Shown here one piece after another: positions 24,001 through 39,000 of a stretch of DNA of 64,000 bases. Position 1 is the first letter of the stretch, and every line of letters begins with the position of its first letter. The stretch spans positions 11,979,501 through 12,043,500 of the forward strand of contig OX031060.1 in assembly GCA_943736015.1 (NCBI GenBank), given 5' to 3'. The stretch is from Tridacna crocea. Lineage: Eukaryota > Mollusca > Bivalvia > Cardiida > Cardiidae. The notes under the pieces were generated by a model. It worked only from the letters and a program-made list of their open reading frames with translations. It made no database searches and was not told where the DNA came from. The position numbers and the translations under genes are program-made.

Positions 24001-27000
24001 CAGACGAGAAAATGAAAGTCACTGAAAATTTGAAATTTCTTTGGTGGGAAGGGAAGGAAACATTGTGGGAAAGGAGAAAATGCTGGTTTTCTCCTTTTCC
24101 CACAATGTTTTCAAAAGGCTTCTTTCTCAGGGTCGTCAAAGTCATGATTGTGTGGTAAAGGGTTAAGACATTGTGTGAATAGGAAAAATTGCTAATAACC
24201 CAACATTTTCTCCTTTTTCTCAAACTGTTTTCTACCCTTTCAGAGAGCTCAAACTTGTACCCATTATGTTTTTATTGTCTACAGATGTTTTGTTCTGAAC
24301 ATGTGTGAAAGATTCTAAAACTTGTTGTTTAGAAAATGATTAAAAAGGCAACCTGTATCAAGCATGCAGTGAGTTTCCAGACTTCCTAAGTATGTTGTAA
24401 TGTACCTGTACAGAGCAATTAACTTTTACAGAAGCTTGTTTTGATTGACCCGTTGTTGTATGCTTAGTGCAGGCTGGACTGTAATCTACTTAAGAAATAA
24501 TTTTCTTTTTATCATTCAATAAATCACAGTTCTGAGTTGTGAGGCACAATAAATAGTCCATGAGGGTGATAAACCATGATAGAAAGAAGATTATTTGGAT
24601 TCTAACATGATCCACTATATTAACAAACATCGCTTTTATTTCTAGGATTAGTGGTTTTGTGACAGATCCAGAATTGTGCAAGACAACCATCTCTCTACTA
24701 CTGCCTTTTCTGTATAAGAAAAAGTCTCAGGTAAGTTGGAACTGTCCTTAGGTTATCTGAAGCCTATTTCTCTTTCTCAGTTTGGTAAAATTGTTTTAGA
24801 AGTTTATCCAGTTGCCAAATGATCCTGTTTTTTGAACAAATTGTTGAGTATATATGATAGCTGAGCATTGTTTTAACTATATGTTTCAACAAACTGATTC
24901 CCAGCTTGACTCAGCTCTTTCTGAGGACTGATAATGTTCATTGCATAAGGCTTTAGGTTGAAAACATTGTGGAAAAAGAGAAAATGTTGTGTACCAGCAT
25001 TTTCTACAGTGCTTTGCAATTTTTATGTGATAATTTGTGTTTTCTTCTCTTCTATACAACAGAAAGCAGAGGAGGACATTCTATCTAGTATAGAGAATCT
25101 CTTGAAGCTGGTAGATGATAGAGCTATGTTCATACCTACTGTGTGTAGACTGTTTGCTTCTCTTGTACAGAAAAATTCCAGGGTGTTGTTGTCTAAAGTA
25201 TTCTGGGTAAGTAATGGTGCTTTACAATGATTAACTCTATATGTCACAAACCCAATATTTAATGACCCTGAGAAAGAAAACTATTTAAAACACTGTGGAA
25301 AAAGGAGAAAATGCTGGTAAGCAGCATTTTCTCTTGTTTTTTTTTTTTCCACAATGTTTTGCACCCTATTAACTCATTACCACATGAGAAAATTTTAGAC
25401 TGGTCCAAATTGAAAGCATTTGCAGACGACAAAGGTGACTCAAAAATAGAAATTTGTTCTGGTAAGGGTAGAAAATACTGTGGGAAAAGGAGAATGTGCT
25501 GGTTACCAGCATTTTCTCCTTTTCCCACAGTGTTTTCAAAAGGCTTCTTTCTCAGGGGCGTCAAAAGTAGGGATTGTGTGGTAATGGGTTAATACTATTA
25601 CTTGAGCTACAAGTGATTATACCTGTGCATGTGCTTTCATTTTTCATGTAAACTTTGTTTGTTCAAAAGTGAAGAGTTAACTCTTTACCATGAAATCTGG
25701 TCTTTGAAAGACCCTGAGAAAGAAGCCTTTTAAAAACATTGTAGTAAAAGGAAAAAATGCTGGTAACCAGTATTTTCTCCATTGTCCCCAATGTTGTGTA
25801 CCCTTTTCAAATCAAATTTCAATTTTTGAGGATTTTGTCATCTGCAAATGCTTTCAATTTTGGCAAGGCTACAATTTTGTTGTTTGGTAAAGACGCCTCC
25901 AGAAGGCTGTTAGTATAGTTGAGGGGGATTGTGTAAGATACAGGATGAAACCCATCTCAAGTAATGCCTGGTTCTTCAACATGCTCCGTGTATAGCACCC
26001 TCACATGGGACCTTGGTTTATCGTCTCATCCGAAAGACAATTAGTCATTTTAGATGGCCAGCAATAGGGATCAAACCTACACCCTCAAGGGACTCAAAAT
26101 GTCACGTTTACGACTCCTACACCCTACCATCTTCGTGAGCCAAGGTTATGATCACTACATGGATCTTACCTTGGCGGATTGAGCCCGATTTCGAGATTCC
26201 TGCAACATGCCCCCTATTGGATGCTGCTTATTATCTCTCTTAACATCATATTTCTTATACCCAATGAAATGTCGTTTTACAAACCGCTTACGAATACAAT
26301 AATTCAACATGAAGCAATAACCATAAACTTACTTCGACATTCCATGGTCAGGTGCTGGGATATAGCCTAAAACATCTGATAATTGATTGGTCACATTGAA
26401 ACTTCATGTAAATATTGTTCGTCTATGTTTTCTTCGGTAACAAATCATTACACACATCCACGGAGGTACTCATATTTACCTTCTATTTTTATCGCAACCA
26501 TGTTCTATTTTTATCAAAGATGAAATGCTACGAGCAATTTGATTTGATGCAGTTAGAGCTAGCTGCAACCAATGAAAATGCGTATCGGGTGATTGTCGAA
26601 ATCAAGCTCAATCCGCCAAGGGTAGATTAGCATAGTGGATCGTAACCCTTGGCTTGCGAAGATTACTCTTCTACCTACTGTTGGTAAGTAAAGACTTGAG
26701 AGAAGGGCTGTATGAGTGATTGTGTGGTAAAGGGTAAACAAAAGATTACTGTTGATACATTCCACTTTCAGATTATTTGTGAAGGGAACACAGAGTTACA
26801 GGACTTGGCAGAGATCATCCAGCAGGTATTTGCACAGATCTACTATGTTTTAATTTAAATCAGCAGCTTTGCTTTTATGTTATTTCATCTTTGCTATACA
26901 ATCCAATAATTATGTACTGGTATACTGTAATCATGTTGTCCATCTGTTTGTCTCTCCATCTGTAGAACGCCTGGCTGGGCCAATTTTTTCTGAGGGTTTA

Positions 27001-30000
27001 TGATATTCACTGCTACTTGATTACATTCCTCCCACAGCTGACCATTGTCGAGACAATGATTATGTGGGAAAGCTGCCAGTGGCTTGGAAAGAAAATTGTG
27101 CAGAGTACTGGTAAAGGAGACTCCAGGAAAGCATGGATAGGTGCACTGGCCACTTGGATGTAACTGAAATAATTGTGAAAATAGAGTTAAACACCATACT
27201 GTCAATCAATGTCCATCTGTCAATGTAATTTTGTACCCTTCACTCCTCTTTCACTTTTTCAATAAATTTAGCTAAAATTCTTGCAAAATCCTTCTTGCTT
27301 TGTACTACCGCCAAGCAAGGTAAGTCAGAATAAAGCCTACAGGGTGTGTGACTGGTTCTGTTATGATATCATCACTGATCATTGTTAGACTATTGCTGCA
27401 AAAGCTTCCAGAGGCTATGACAGAAGGTTATGCAGTATTTGTTATTAAAAAAAAAAAAAAAAAACAAGGAGTGGGGGGTAAATGCTATAAAGCATTACTA
27501 GGTACACTGGCTGCAAAGATAAAACAGAAATGATCTTGATAGCAGTTTTAAAAACCAAACAAACAAAACTGCATTCTACGGTTATCGTCTTTTAACCCTT
27601 ATCCTGCTAGAAAATTGAAATAAAATTTTCAAATCGATAGTAAAAACTCAAATATTGCTATTTCAAAGTTCCGTTTTGGGGAACAGTCTCTCTTTATTGG
27701 ACAGTTTAGATAAAAGATCAGATTGCATGTTCTATGCAGTGTGATCTTGATCTACATTATCCACAAAAGGTCAGCCCGCCCGAGTAGCTCAGTGGTGAGC
27801 GTGTCAGACTCATGACCTGGTGGTTGTGAGTTCGATACCAGGTTGAGGCGAACTTCCTTTCCGGCGTATTTTCGCCTGTCACCTATGCTGAAGCATGTGA
27901 GGAAAGTAGTCGGTGGCTTTGGATAGAAAGTAGTGTAAGTACCGGTGTGAGAAAGCCAGGAAATACATATGCGTCACCGACCGCCATATGACCTTAGCTG
28001 TTAAAGTGACATTAAACCCCAATACAACCAATACAACCAACCACAAAGGTCAGTGAGTTGAAGCCAAGGGGTTGATTTGGACGAGTGTAAAATTTTATTG
28101 TTTGGTAAAGAGGCAATTGCATTTTGGTATTTTCAGTTGAACAGTTTTGACAGTAAGAGAGTGGACGAGCCAGATTATCTAAACAGATTAAATGGATACA
28201 GACGTGCTAATGAACTTGTTAAATCGATGACAACAATTGATGAAAACGTGTGTGTTGCACTCCTCAACAACTGCTGTCACATGATAAACACGGTAAGATT
28301 ATCATAGTGTGTTTACCAATGTTTGTTTCTTGATTCTTTACCACACAATACAAACTTTCAGGAATCCTGAGGAAGACAGCTTTGTGGAAAACATTTTGGG
28401 AAAACGAGAAAATGCTGATTACAACCCTTTTCTACTTTTACAATAATATTTTCTGTCCTTTAACTCTTTACCAAATGACTATATTATAGACTTATCCAAA
28501 TTGCAGACAACAAAATAAAAGTGAATGAAAATTTGAAACTTGTTTGGGAAGGGAAGAAAACATTGTGGGAAAAGGAGAAAATGCTGGTTACCAGCATTTT
28601 CTCTTTTTCCCACAATGTTTTCAAAGGGCCTCTGTCTCAGGGTCGTTAAAAGTCAGGATTGTGTGGTAAAGAGTTAAATTCAGACATAGTACAATTAATA
28701 TACCTCATGATAAAGTGTAGGGCTTGTGTAGCAGAAATTTGGAAGTTTAAACTCCAGGTTAGCAGAGGTTTGTGAAAGATTTTTGCCACTTATTGAAACA
28801 GGTTTCATGTCTCTCACACAGGTCAACATTATTTTGACAAAAAGAATTCTCTTAACCCTTCACTCCATAGATACTCATTTTGACGTATAAACAATAGACA
28901 GCTTTTGAAAACATTGTGGGAAAAGGAGAAATTGCTCATAATGAGCAATTTCTCCTTTTCCCACAATGTTTTCCACTCAATCATATATTTGTATCCTCAT
29001 TTGTCCATAATTTTGACATCATACCTTTAGTTGCTGCTGAAATGGAAGGGCCTCAAATTGGCATATCAGGTAAAGGGTTAATTCCTGAACTAAATGCAAT
29101 CATTGTGGATGAATCTAAAACTTTGTCCTGGTATAGCATATAGTCATCTTTAATGAGCTGTACTTGTATCAGCTACTATCTTTTCCTGTAAACCATGAGA
29201 TTTATGTTACCATTAAAATATCCTTGTTTCATTTTCATTCGCAGACAGAGGACATGTCACTTCGGGATGCATCAACTAACTGTATAGTGACTATAGTATC
29301 ACAGTTTGGGAGGCTGGGATATGAGGAGTGTGCCTATAAAACAGTCATTGATGACTGCTTATTACAGGAAGTCAAATTTGGCCTGCGTAATCGTCTAGAG
29401 GTAAGATGTGTGATTCTTATGAACCCTTTGCCTAATAATTGCATGTTGCAGCGACCTATTAGAGACTTTAGAAAACATTGTAAGAAAAGGAGAAAATGCT
29501 GGAAACCAGCATTTTCTCCCTTTCCCACAATGTTTTCTACCATATCAAAGAATAATTCCACCATTTTAGCCACACTGAAATTGAGTCTGCAAAATGCTTT
29601 AACTCTTTCCCATACGAAACAATTTTGAGAAAGACTTTTGAAAACATCGTATAAAAAGGAGGAGATGCTCAAAACCAGCATTTTCTCCCTTTCCCACAAT
29701 GTTTTCTACCATATCAAGGAATAATTGCACCGTTTAAGCCAAACTGAGTCTGCATAAGCCAAACTGAGTCTGCAAAATGCTTTAAAATTTGGGCAATGCT
29801 GAAATTTTGTTGTTGGGTAAAGAGTTAAATGATGGGATTTCTTAATAGGGTAGCAAACTTTGTGGGAAGAGGAGAAACTGCTGGTTACTAGAATTTTTAA
29901 CCATTTCCTTCAATGTTTTCATAAGCTCTTTTCAGCAGTGGCATTGAAACAGAGGACTGTTTTGTAATAGGTTGATCTATATTATAATTGCCTTTATACT

Positions 30001-33000
30001 AGGTTTTTTTTTTTCAGGTATTTTGCTGCAAGTTTTTTTTTTTCATGAAAAAATCGTATTTACCTTTTACTTATTTGTGGCAGGTTGTCAGGCATGAGTA
30101 TGTTGTTGTGTTGATATCACTGATTGATACATTTGGAGAGATAGAGCCATTCAACGAGCTTAAACCTCTGAGAGACAGTGATTTGGAGGCTGATTTTTAT
30201 GAGAACATCAAACATATACAGGTAAATTATATATTTGTGTTGACAGAGAAGTCAAATTTTTCAGTAACTGACAACATCCATATTTATTTCACTTATCACC
30301 TATGTAATCCTGTATTTTCTATACCCCCGCTAAAGGAATGCTTTCAGGGATATACAGGAATCAGCCTGCCTGTCCTGTGTGTCTGTCTGTGTACAAAATC
30401 AAAGCGTTGGCAGGGTATTCAGTCACATTCAGTGACAGCTCTAGTTTACCCTGCAAAAGAAGGCTTCTTTGCATTTATTTGAAGTAAATAGGACAACTTT
30501 TCCTTTTGTAACAATCTTATGATCTGTTTGTAGGCAAACTTCATCATTTGGGCACCATTTCATTTGATAATGTGGCCAACTTTACAATGTTTTTGTCTAG
30601 TAAAGAAATGATCTATTCACATTATATTGAATTTTAGGGAAGATTCAGTTGCCCTTGATGAATTTGTCTTGGAAACAAAACTTATACTCTAACCAAGGTG
30701 TTGATAGTTCCATTGGTTGACATACCTAATCAAAGTATTAAAACCCAGATGTTTTGGACAGTATTTACCAACCAATCTAAAGTTGTATTTGTAGTCTATT
30801 CCTAGATGTGGAAAGTAACACAATTTCTGATTGGCTTTACTTTTTGGTTTAGCCAATCATTTGTTACTTTTGAATTCAGAAAGTTCTTTAGAATTAGAAT
30901 TTAAAATTAGTAAGGATAGTAGGTGAATAGGGGCCCTGATGAAAGCCTCTTCTTTACAGTTTAGCCTTGATAAGCGTTGCTCACAAATTAACCAGGCAAT
31001 TTCAGTTTTTAAACAATCTCGAGATGGAAAGCTTTTGAAAACATGATGGAAAAAGGAGAAAATGCTGGTAACCAGCATTTTCTCCTTTTCCCACAGTGTT
31101 TTTGACAGTTTTACAGCCAAATTTAGTAATTGCAGCCACATTTAAATTGTTGTTTGCAAATGTTTTGAGTTTGGAAGACTCAAATTTTTTGTTGTTTGAT
31201 AAGATTTAACCCTTTACTCCATAGATACTCATTTCTACATATTGCTTGCAGGAGCCTTTGGAAAACGTTGTGGCAAAAGATGAAATTGCTCATGATAAGC
31301 AAATTCACCTTTTGCCACAAAGTTTTCTATACTGTCAAAAGGTTTCATATACATATAAGAAACAGCTTCATCCTTACTGGTTTTTAGGGTCAGTTAGAGA
31401 TACCATAGAAATGCCTTATAGGGTAAAGGGTTAAACCTGTTCCTCAGAGTTCATTGTACTCAATATTTCATTTGCATGTTTCTGGCAGCTACACAAGAGA
31501 TCCAGAGGAATGCAGCGACTCATTCGACATCTTCACAAACACATGATCAGTCCAAGCACACTGTTGACCTATTTCCTACCTCTGGTCAGCTCCTTCCTCA
31601 CTGACCACTACAAGAAACACAATGCCCTTCAAGATACAGCTGTGATGGCTTATGGAGTGATTTGTCATAAGTTGCCATGGAAACAGTACTATCAGAAGCT
31701 AGAGTATTATATCCAGCTCATTCCAAAGAGACCAGAGAGTCAAAGATTGATCGTGAGGTATGGTTTTGTGACTTCATGATTTAGAAACGTCGCATTCTAT
31801 AATTCATAAAGAAATTTGTCCCCACCTCACCTGCTTTGCTAAATTTTTGTGAAAAGTCTTATGTTAAAAGATTGCAATTTATGTCATGGAATACGGCTAC
31901 TCGTGATAATATTACAGATATTATTATACTGGAAAGAAATTTCTTGTGATCTAATTGGTTCTGATTGAAACTGATTGATGAAATATACAGATAAAGTTCA
32001 TTTGATGAAATGAATTTCAATCTTTCACTGGAAAAAAAAAAAACAGTTTATTTCATGATTCTTGTCCCTTTTATGTTGAGATCTGGCATTACCACTGTAC
32101 ATAGCAGTGCATTACAAAATTACATAAAGCGTGAGAAATGTAGGCTAAATGTAGGAAAATTACACGGAGTTTATTTCCACCAAACTAACTCGTACCTTAG
32201 GGCACTTGTTATTTTCGCATACTTTTCTCTTTTTTGGTAATTATTTCCCCATATTAACCACAAGCTGATGAAATAAATAATATATTTCCTCTTATTATTT
32301 TAAAACTAGTGATTCTATTTTTAGCAAAGTAGAACAAAAAAAGTAGTTCCAGATTTTTGGCAGGAGGAAAATATTCACTGTGATGGGGAAATAATTCACC
32401 CCAGCTTAAATTACCACATTTCTTTACCCATAACATTTAAAAATAGACTCATGAAATATATCATATTTCTGTCTTCATGAATGGCATACAATGTTCAATT
32501 AGGTTATTAGTCCTTGGGAACTACTGTTTCCATTCTTCAATTAACTTTTTACCACAGTCCCGACTTTTAATGACCTAGAGAAAGAAAGCCTTTGAAAACA
32601 TTGTGGGAAAAGGAGAAAATGCAGGTAACCAGCATTTTCTCCTTTTCCAACAATGTTTTCTACCTTTTCCATATCAAATTTGAAGTTTTGATACACATTA
32701 TTTATTGTTATCTGCAAATGCTTGGGAATTGGACTAGTCCAAAATTTTGTTGTTTGGTAAAGAGTTAATTCAATTTTAGTGTAAACAGATTTATTTTACA
32801 TTGATAGAGAGACAATTTCTTACACTCTCTGTCAATTCTGCTTCCTGGGAACTAGACCAGTACTCTTTGCCAAATGTGTGGGCCAATGAAGAATCCAAAA
32901 GTTGACATCCGCTCTCGGGTATCGAACTCGGGACCTTTTGGTTATGAGGCCCATGCTGTGCAAGCTGACCTGGTTTGATACTTATTGCAAATACATTAAA

Positions 33001-36000
33001 CTTCCTATTTCCAAAGCATGGCTCATTTATGATCAGATTGTTTTTGATTGCAGAGTGATTGTGTCTATATTAGATGCGTTCCACTTTGACCTGACAAACT
33101 CAACATACAACATGAAGCTTGCCCCAGACGCTGCAATAGAAGAGAACAAGAAAACTGACACACAAGACATACCTGGTAATTTATCATGTCATTTTAATTC
33201 CTCCTGTTTTGTACAGAGAAATGGAAAATAAGGCACTTCAAAAGAAGGCATTCTATTGAAAAGACAGGAAAAGTCAATGATGATGCTTTCTTTATTTTCT
33301 CCATCTACTTTTTTTTTTAATCAAAGTCATAGACATTTAAATATATGTTCTGTTTTTGCAAAGATTTATGATGAGGTTTGCTGTAAATCTCGAACACCCT
33401 GATCTTATTACAAAAATATGTCACATGTGTATCCTCTTTGATGAGGCAAAGTGCATATAAAGGGTTTCATATGCCAGTCTTTAAAGTCCACTGTCAAAAC
33501 TAAATATATTGTTTCTCGACAGTTTATTTCAACTAATTGTGCAGTTTGATTTTAGATACACTTTTTGTTAAACAAGTTCTCTATTGATGTTTAGACCCTT
33601 TACCAAATGATCCTATGTTTTAATCCATTACTAAACAACAAGCCGTCCGGGTGGCTTAGTGGTGAGTGTGTCGGACTCATGACCTGGTGGTTGTGAGTTC
33701 GATACCCGGTCTGGGCGAACTTTCTTTCTGGCTTATTTTCGCCTCTCACCTCTGCTGAAACATGTGAGAAAAGCAGTCAGTGGTTTTGGAAAGAAAGTAG
33801 TGTTAGTACTTGTATGAGAAAGCCAGGAAATACATGTGCGTCACCGACCGCCATGATATGACCTTAGCTGTTAAAGTGGCATTAAACCCCAACACAACCA
33901 AACAACAATATCTTAGTTTTGTCCAAATTTGAAGCATTTGCAGACGACAAAATAAAAGTGACTGAAAATTTGAAATTTGTTTTGTGAAGGGTAGAAAGCA
34001 TTGTGGGAAAAGGAGAAAATGCTGGTTACCAGCATTTTCTCCTTTTCCAGCAATGTTTTCTAAAGGCTTCTTTCTCTGGGTTGTCAAGAGAAGGAATTGT
34101 ATGGTAATGGGCTAAGGACCATGAAAAAGCTAGCTGCTGAAAACTTTGTTAGAATAGGGAAAAAGGCAGGAAAGCACCATTCTTTTTTTTTTCACCACAT
34201 TTTGTACCTTTCTGAAACAAAGTGTGCATTTCAGTTGTATTTAATGCTCCATCAAACAACATAACTTTGAGTTGGAACAAAATGAAAGCATTTGCAGATG
34301 ACAAGTTTAATGTAGCTAAATTGTAAATTATCTCTTGGGTGTAAAACATTGTGGGAAAAGAAGAAATGGTGATAACCAGATTTTTCTCCTATTGTCACAG
34401 TTTTTCAAAAGTCTTATGTACTAAAGAAAATTGGGATTGTGTGATAAAAGTATAATGTATTGTCTTCAACTGCTTTGTACATCGAAAAGTTTTTTAGATA
34501 AAGATTTAAAATGTAGATAGATTTATATGCTTAATTTTCAGAGATTGAGGATATACAGACAGTGGACATTACTCTAGATTCTGACGATGAAGACAAGGAA
34601 GTAGAAGCTCCAGAACTCAATGAAATTACTGAAACTACACCACTTTGGGGTAGAAAAAGAGTGCAAGTCTGCTCGGAAGAATTAGCCACCGAAATACATT
34701 TCATCATTTCACAGAAAGTGATCTTTCAACTGCGAAAAATATTGGTGCAAAAGGTACTTGTAGACATTTTGTTAGCTAGGTTGTCATCTGGTATTGTTAT
34801 GCTGTTCAGTATAAGTACTGGGTGTTTTACAGTACTTAAGTCTTTCAACAAAGAAATTTGTAATTTTACTCTTTACCACACACTCCCGACTTTTAACAAC
34901 CCTTAGAAAGAAAGCCTTTGAAAACATCGTGGGAAAAGGAGAAAATGCTGGTAACCAGCATTTTCTCCTTTTTCCCCACAATGTTTTCTACCCTTCCCAA
35001 AACAAATTTCAATATTAGATTCACATTTTTTTTGTCGTCTACAAATGCTTTCAATTTGGATTAGTCTAAATTTTGTCGTTTGGTAAAGAGTTTTAATGAC
35101 CTTGAGGAAAAAGCATTTTGGAAACATTTTGAGAAAAGGAGAAAATGCTTGTCAGCAGTATTTCTCCTTTTCCCACAATGTTTCTCTACTCTTTTCCGTG
35201 GACAAATTCTGCTATTTTGCTCACAGTTTATATGTCATCTGCAAATGCTTTTGATTTGGTTTAGTCCATGAAAATTGGTTGAAGTTTTACGTGTTTCTTG
35301 TTTACATAACTTTAGGTTTGGGTTGTGTCAATAAGTCACATATACAGTGAGGACTAAATATCATGGAATAATGCAAAGATTCTCAAATTTGGGAGTTCTC
35401 TTCCTACAAGATGCAAAACCATTTGACTTGCTTATAGGCCCAATATTGTTTGAGAGGACAATTCAATGTACCTCCATTGACGGAATTAGTCAGTGAAAGG
35501 TAGAAAATATTATGGGAAAAGAAAAATGGTGGTTACGTGCATTTACTCCGTTTCCCATAATATTTGTCAGTGGTCCTCTTTGTTGGGATCATAAATACAG
35601 AATCACTAAATAAGGGGTAGCTAGAGTTTTTTGTACAATTATTCTAAACTCTAATTTCAGATGGAGGCAGACAAGCAGCATAAAGTGAATAAGTCCAAGT
35701 TTGCTGAAGATGATGAGATTTTGAGGGTGCCAATAGCCTTGGCCATGGTTAAACTTCTACAGCATTTACCTGAAGGAGCACTGGAAAGATTCTTACCTGG
35801 GTACTTCTTTTTTACTGTTTATTTGTTAGCATTGATTTTCCAGAATGTTGTGAAAAACTTCAAAACTTTTGGTGAATCTGATATAGATAAGCTAGTGGTA
35901 TGACAGTTTTTTTTAAAGTATCTACAAACTGTTGCTTATATGATAGAGTTAGATTAATGCTAGGTTGCAGATTATTTCAGTATTCTGGAAATTTACAGAA

Positions 36001-39000
36001 ATAGGTTCAAGATCATCTCTTCACTTTAACCCTTTACTCCATAGATACTAATTTCTACGCATTGCTTGTAGGAGCCTTTGGAAAACATTGTGGCAAAAGG
36101 TGAAATTGCTCGTGACGAGCAATTTCACCTTTTGTCACAATGTTTTCTATGCTATCAAAAGGTGTCATATACAGATTAGAAACAGATTCATCCTTGCTGT
36201 TATTTAGGGTCAATTAGAGATTCCATAGAAATGCCTTATGGGGTAAAGGGTTAGTGACCATTTTTAACCCCTTTTCAAATGATTTTATGTTTTAATGACC
36301 CTGAAGAAGAGAGTTTTGAAAACTGTGGGAAGAGGAGAAAAGGCTTGTAGCCACAACGTATTCTACTCTTTTAAAAACAAATATTACTTGAGATATATAA
36401 TTTATTTGTCCTGTCGTATGATCTATAATGAAAAATTAGGTCAAAATATTCAACAGGATTAGCATCATCTCAAACTGCCATTGCAACCTTGTTTTTGAGT
36501 ATAATATGTGTAGTGGGGCTTTTGTTTTATGTGGTTCTATCCAGGGGTTGTTATAATGAGTATTCATGTTCATGATTTGTTAACCCTTTACCAAACAATT
36601 TTGGGTTTTCACAACCCTGGAGAAAAGGCCTTTTAAAAACATAGTTGAAAAAGTAGAAAATGCTGGTAACCTGCATTTTCTCCTTTTGCCACAATTGTTT
36701 TCTACCCTATCAAAGCAATATTGCTGAGTTTGAGCCACACTGAGGTTGTTGTCTGCAAGCTAGTGCTTTCAATACAACACAAAGTATCTTAGTAAAAGAT
36801 CAGGGCCTGTATTCACCAGCCATTCTTAAGAACGTTCTTTGTCTTATTCTCCAGAATTTTCTACTTTTGTAAGTAACACAACTTCTGATTTTCTGAAGTT
36901 GTGTTACTTACAAATTTGGAAAACCTTGGAGAATGAGACTTAGAGTATTCTCAAGAATGGTTGGTGAATACGGGCCCTGATGTCCTCTTTGTTGACAGGG
37001 TGTTACTGAAAGTATGCAACTTTTTGAGGTCAAAATCAATTGACATCCGTACCACAGCTAGAGAAACCTTGGTTAAAATCCAAAAATCTCTGGGAACTAG
37101 ATACTTTCCATTCCTGCTATCTGAGCTTCAAGGATGTTTATTAAAAGGCTACCAGCGCCATGTGCTGTGCTATACAATCCACATGCTCTTGGTTCACATA
37201 TCAGAGAAAATACAGCCAGGAGATATAGATGTGTGCCTAACAACTTTACAGGAGGTGAGGAAGTTTCTTTTTTAACTCTTTACCAAATGACAAAATTTTA
37301 GCCTGGTCCAAAGTGAAAGCACTAGCAGAGGACAAAATAAACGAACTCAAAAATGGAAATTTGTTTCGAGCTGGGTTGAAAATATTGTGGGAAAAGGAGA
37401 AAATGATAGTAACCAGCATTTTCTCCTTTTCCCAAAATGTTTGCAAAAGGCTTCTTTCTCAGGGTCGTAAAAACCAGGGATTGTTTGGTAAAGGGTTAAA
37501 CCTTTACCAGAAAACTTTATCTTAAACCTGTCCACTAAAATTTGTTTCAAATGATGTTACTTGTCAGTGAAAGGTTCAGAATATTAGCAGCATTTTATGC
37601 TTTTCAAACAGTGTTTCAGAAAGCCTTATCCATGGGGTTGTAAATCACGTATTTTTTAACTCTACCAAACAATGAAATGTTAGACTTGTCCAAACTGAAA
37701 GCAGTTGCAAATGACTATTCAAATGTAGATGAAATGTAGAAAAATGTATCAGAAATGGTAGAAAACAGTGTGGATAAAGGAGAAAATGCTAGTCACCAGC
37801 ATTTTCTCCTTTTCCCTCAATATTTTCAATAGATTCTCTTTCTTCAGAGTCGTTAAAACTCGGGATTGTGTGGTAAAAGGTACTAGTCATGTCACTTGAC
37901 TGACTTATATACCCTTTTAATAAACTGCAGTTTAACCCTTTCCCAAACAAGCCCTGGTTTTTAAGTGTCTGCAGTAAAAGTTGTTGAAAACACTGTTGGA
38001 AAAGGAGAAATTGCTTGTAACGAGCAATTTTTCCTTTTCCTACAGTGTTTTCTACTCTTTTTGAGAACTTCCTGCAATTTTCTTTAAGTCTAAAATTTTC
38101 GTCTGCAAACTCTTCCGGTTTGGAAGGGTCCAAAATTTGTTGTTAAGCCTGGATACAATCCACCGAATGTAAAAAAGATAGTTTTGAATTCATTGCAAGC
38201 TATATGCCTGAATTAGCAGATGCTTTTTTGTACATTTTTGAAGCAGTAAATGATTTATTATTCATAATTATGAATGTTGGCCTTTTTCCCCCCACCCCTG
38301 GTATTGAAACTTCAGGAATGCATGGATAGGTGCATTGTGATGGAACTGAGCTACTGTTGGAAACTGTGATTATTGCTATACAAACATTCATATAATGCAT
38401 TTATTTCTGTATCATTATTTTTGGGCTTTTTTCTCAGATTATGGTAATCATTGGAAGTTTGCATTTTACAAGTTTTTGGTTAGTCTATACATGTATTTAG
38501 CTTGAGCAATGATATATGAGGTGTTTTTCCTTTACAGTGGTTCCAAAGAGTTTCTACCTGAGAACAAATATTGGTATCTTTGTACATTTCAGATCCTGAA
38601 TGAAGAGATTTTTGGAGACATGTCCGAAGAGAAGGAAGTTCAGGGCATTACTGTAAAACTGATGGAAGCTAAGTCCAGTAAAAGTTTTGATTCCTACAAG
38701 CTGATAGCTACTCATATTACCAAAAGTGCTCTTATGAAACTCATGACGCCTTTGAAAGAGGTAAAACACGTCATAATACTATACTTCATATGGGAGTCAT
38801 GTTCTGTGAAAAGGGGGCTTAACTCTTTACCACACGACAAAATAGTAGACCAGTCCAAATTGAAAGTATTTGCAGACGACAATCTAAGTATGGCCCAAAA
38901 ATTGAAATTTGTCTTTGGAAAGGTAGAAAACATTGTGGGAAAAGGAGAAAATGGTGGTTATCAGCATTTTCTCCTTTTCCTACAATGTTTTCCAAAGGCT

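Noticed and set aside
27775..27850. Possible true tRNA gene
   Set aside because: It has A- and B-box-like text, but is followed by a conserved SINE body, target duplications and a second copy at 33,642; no convincing full cloverleaf was seen.
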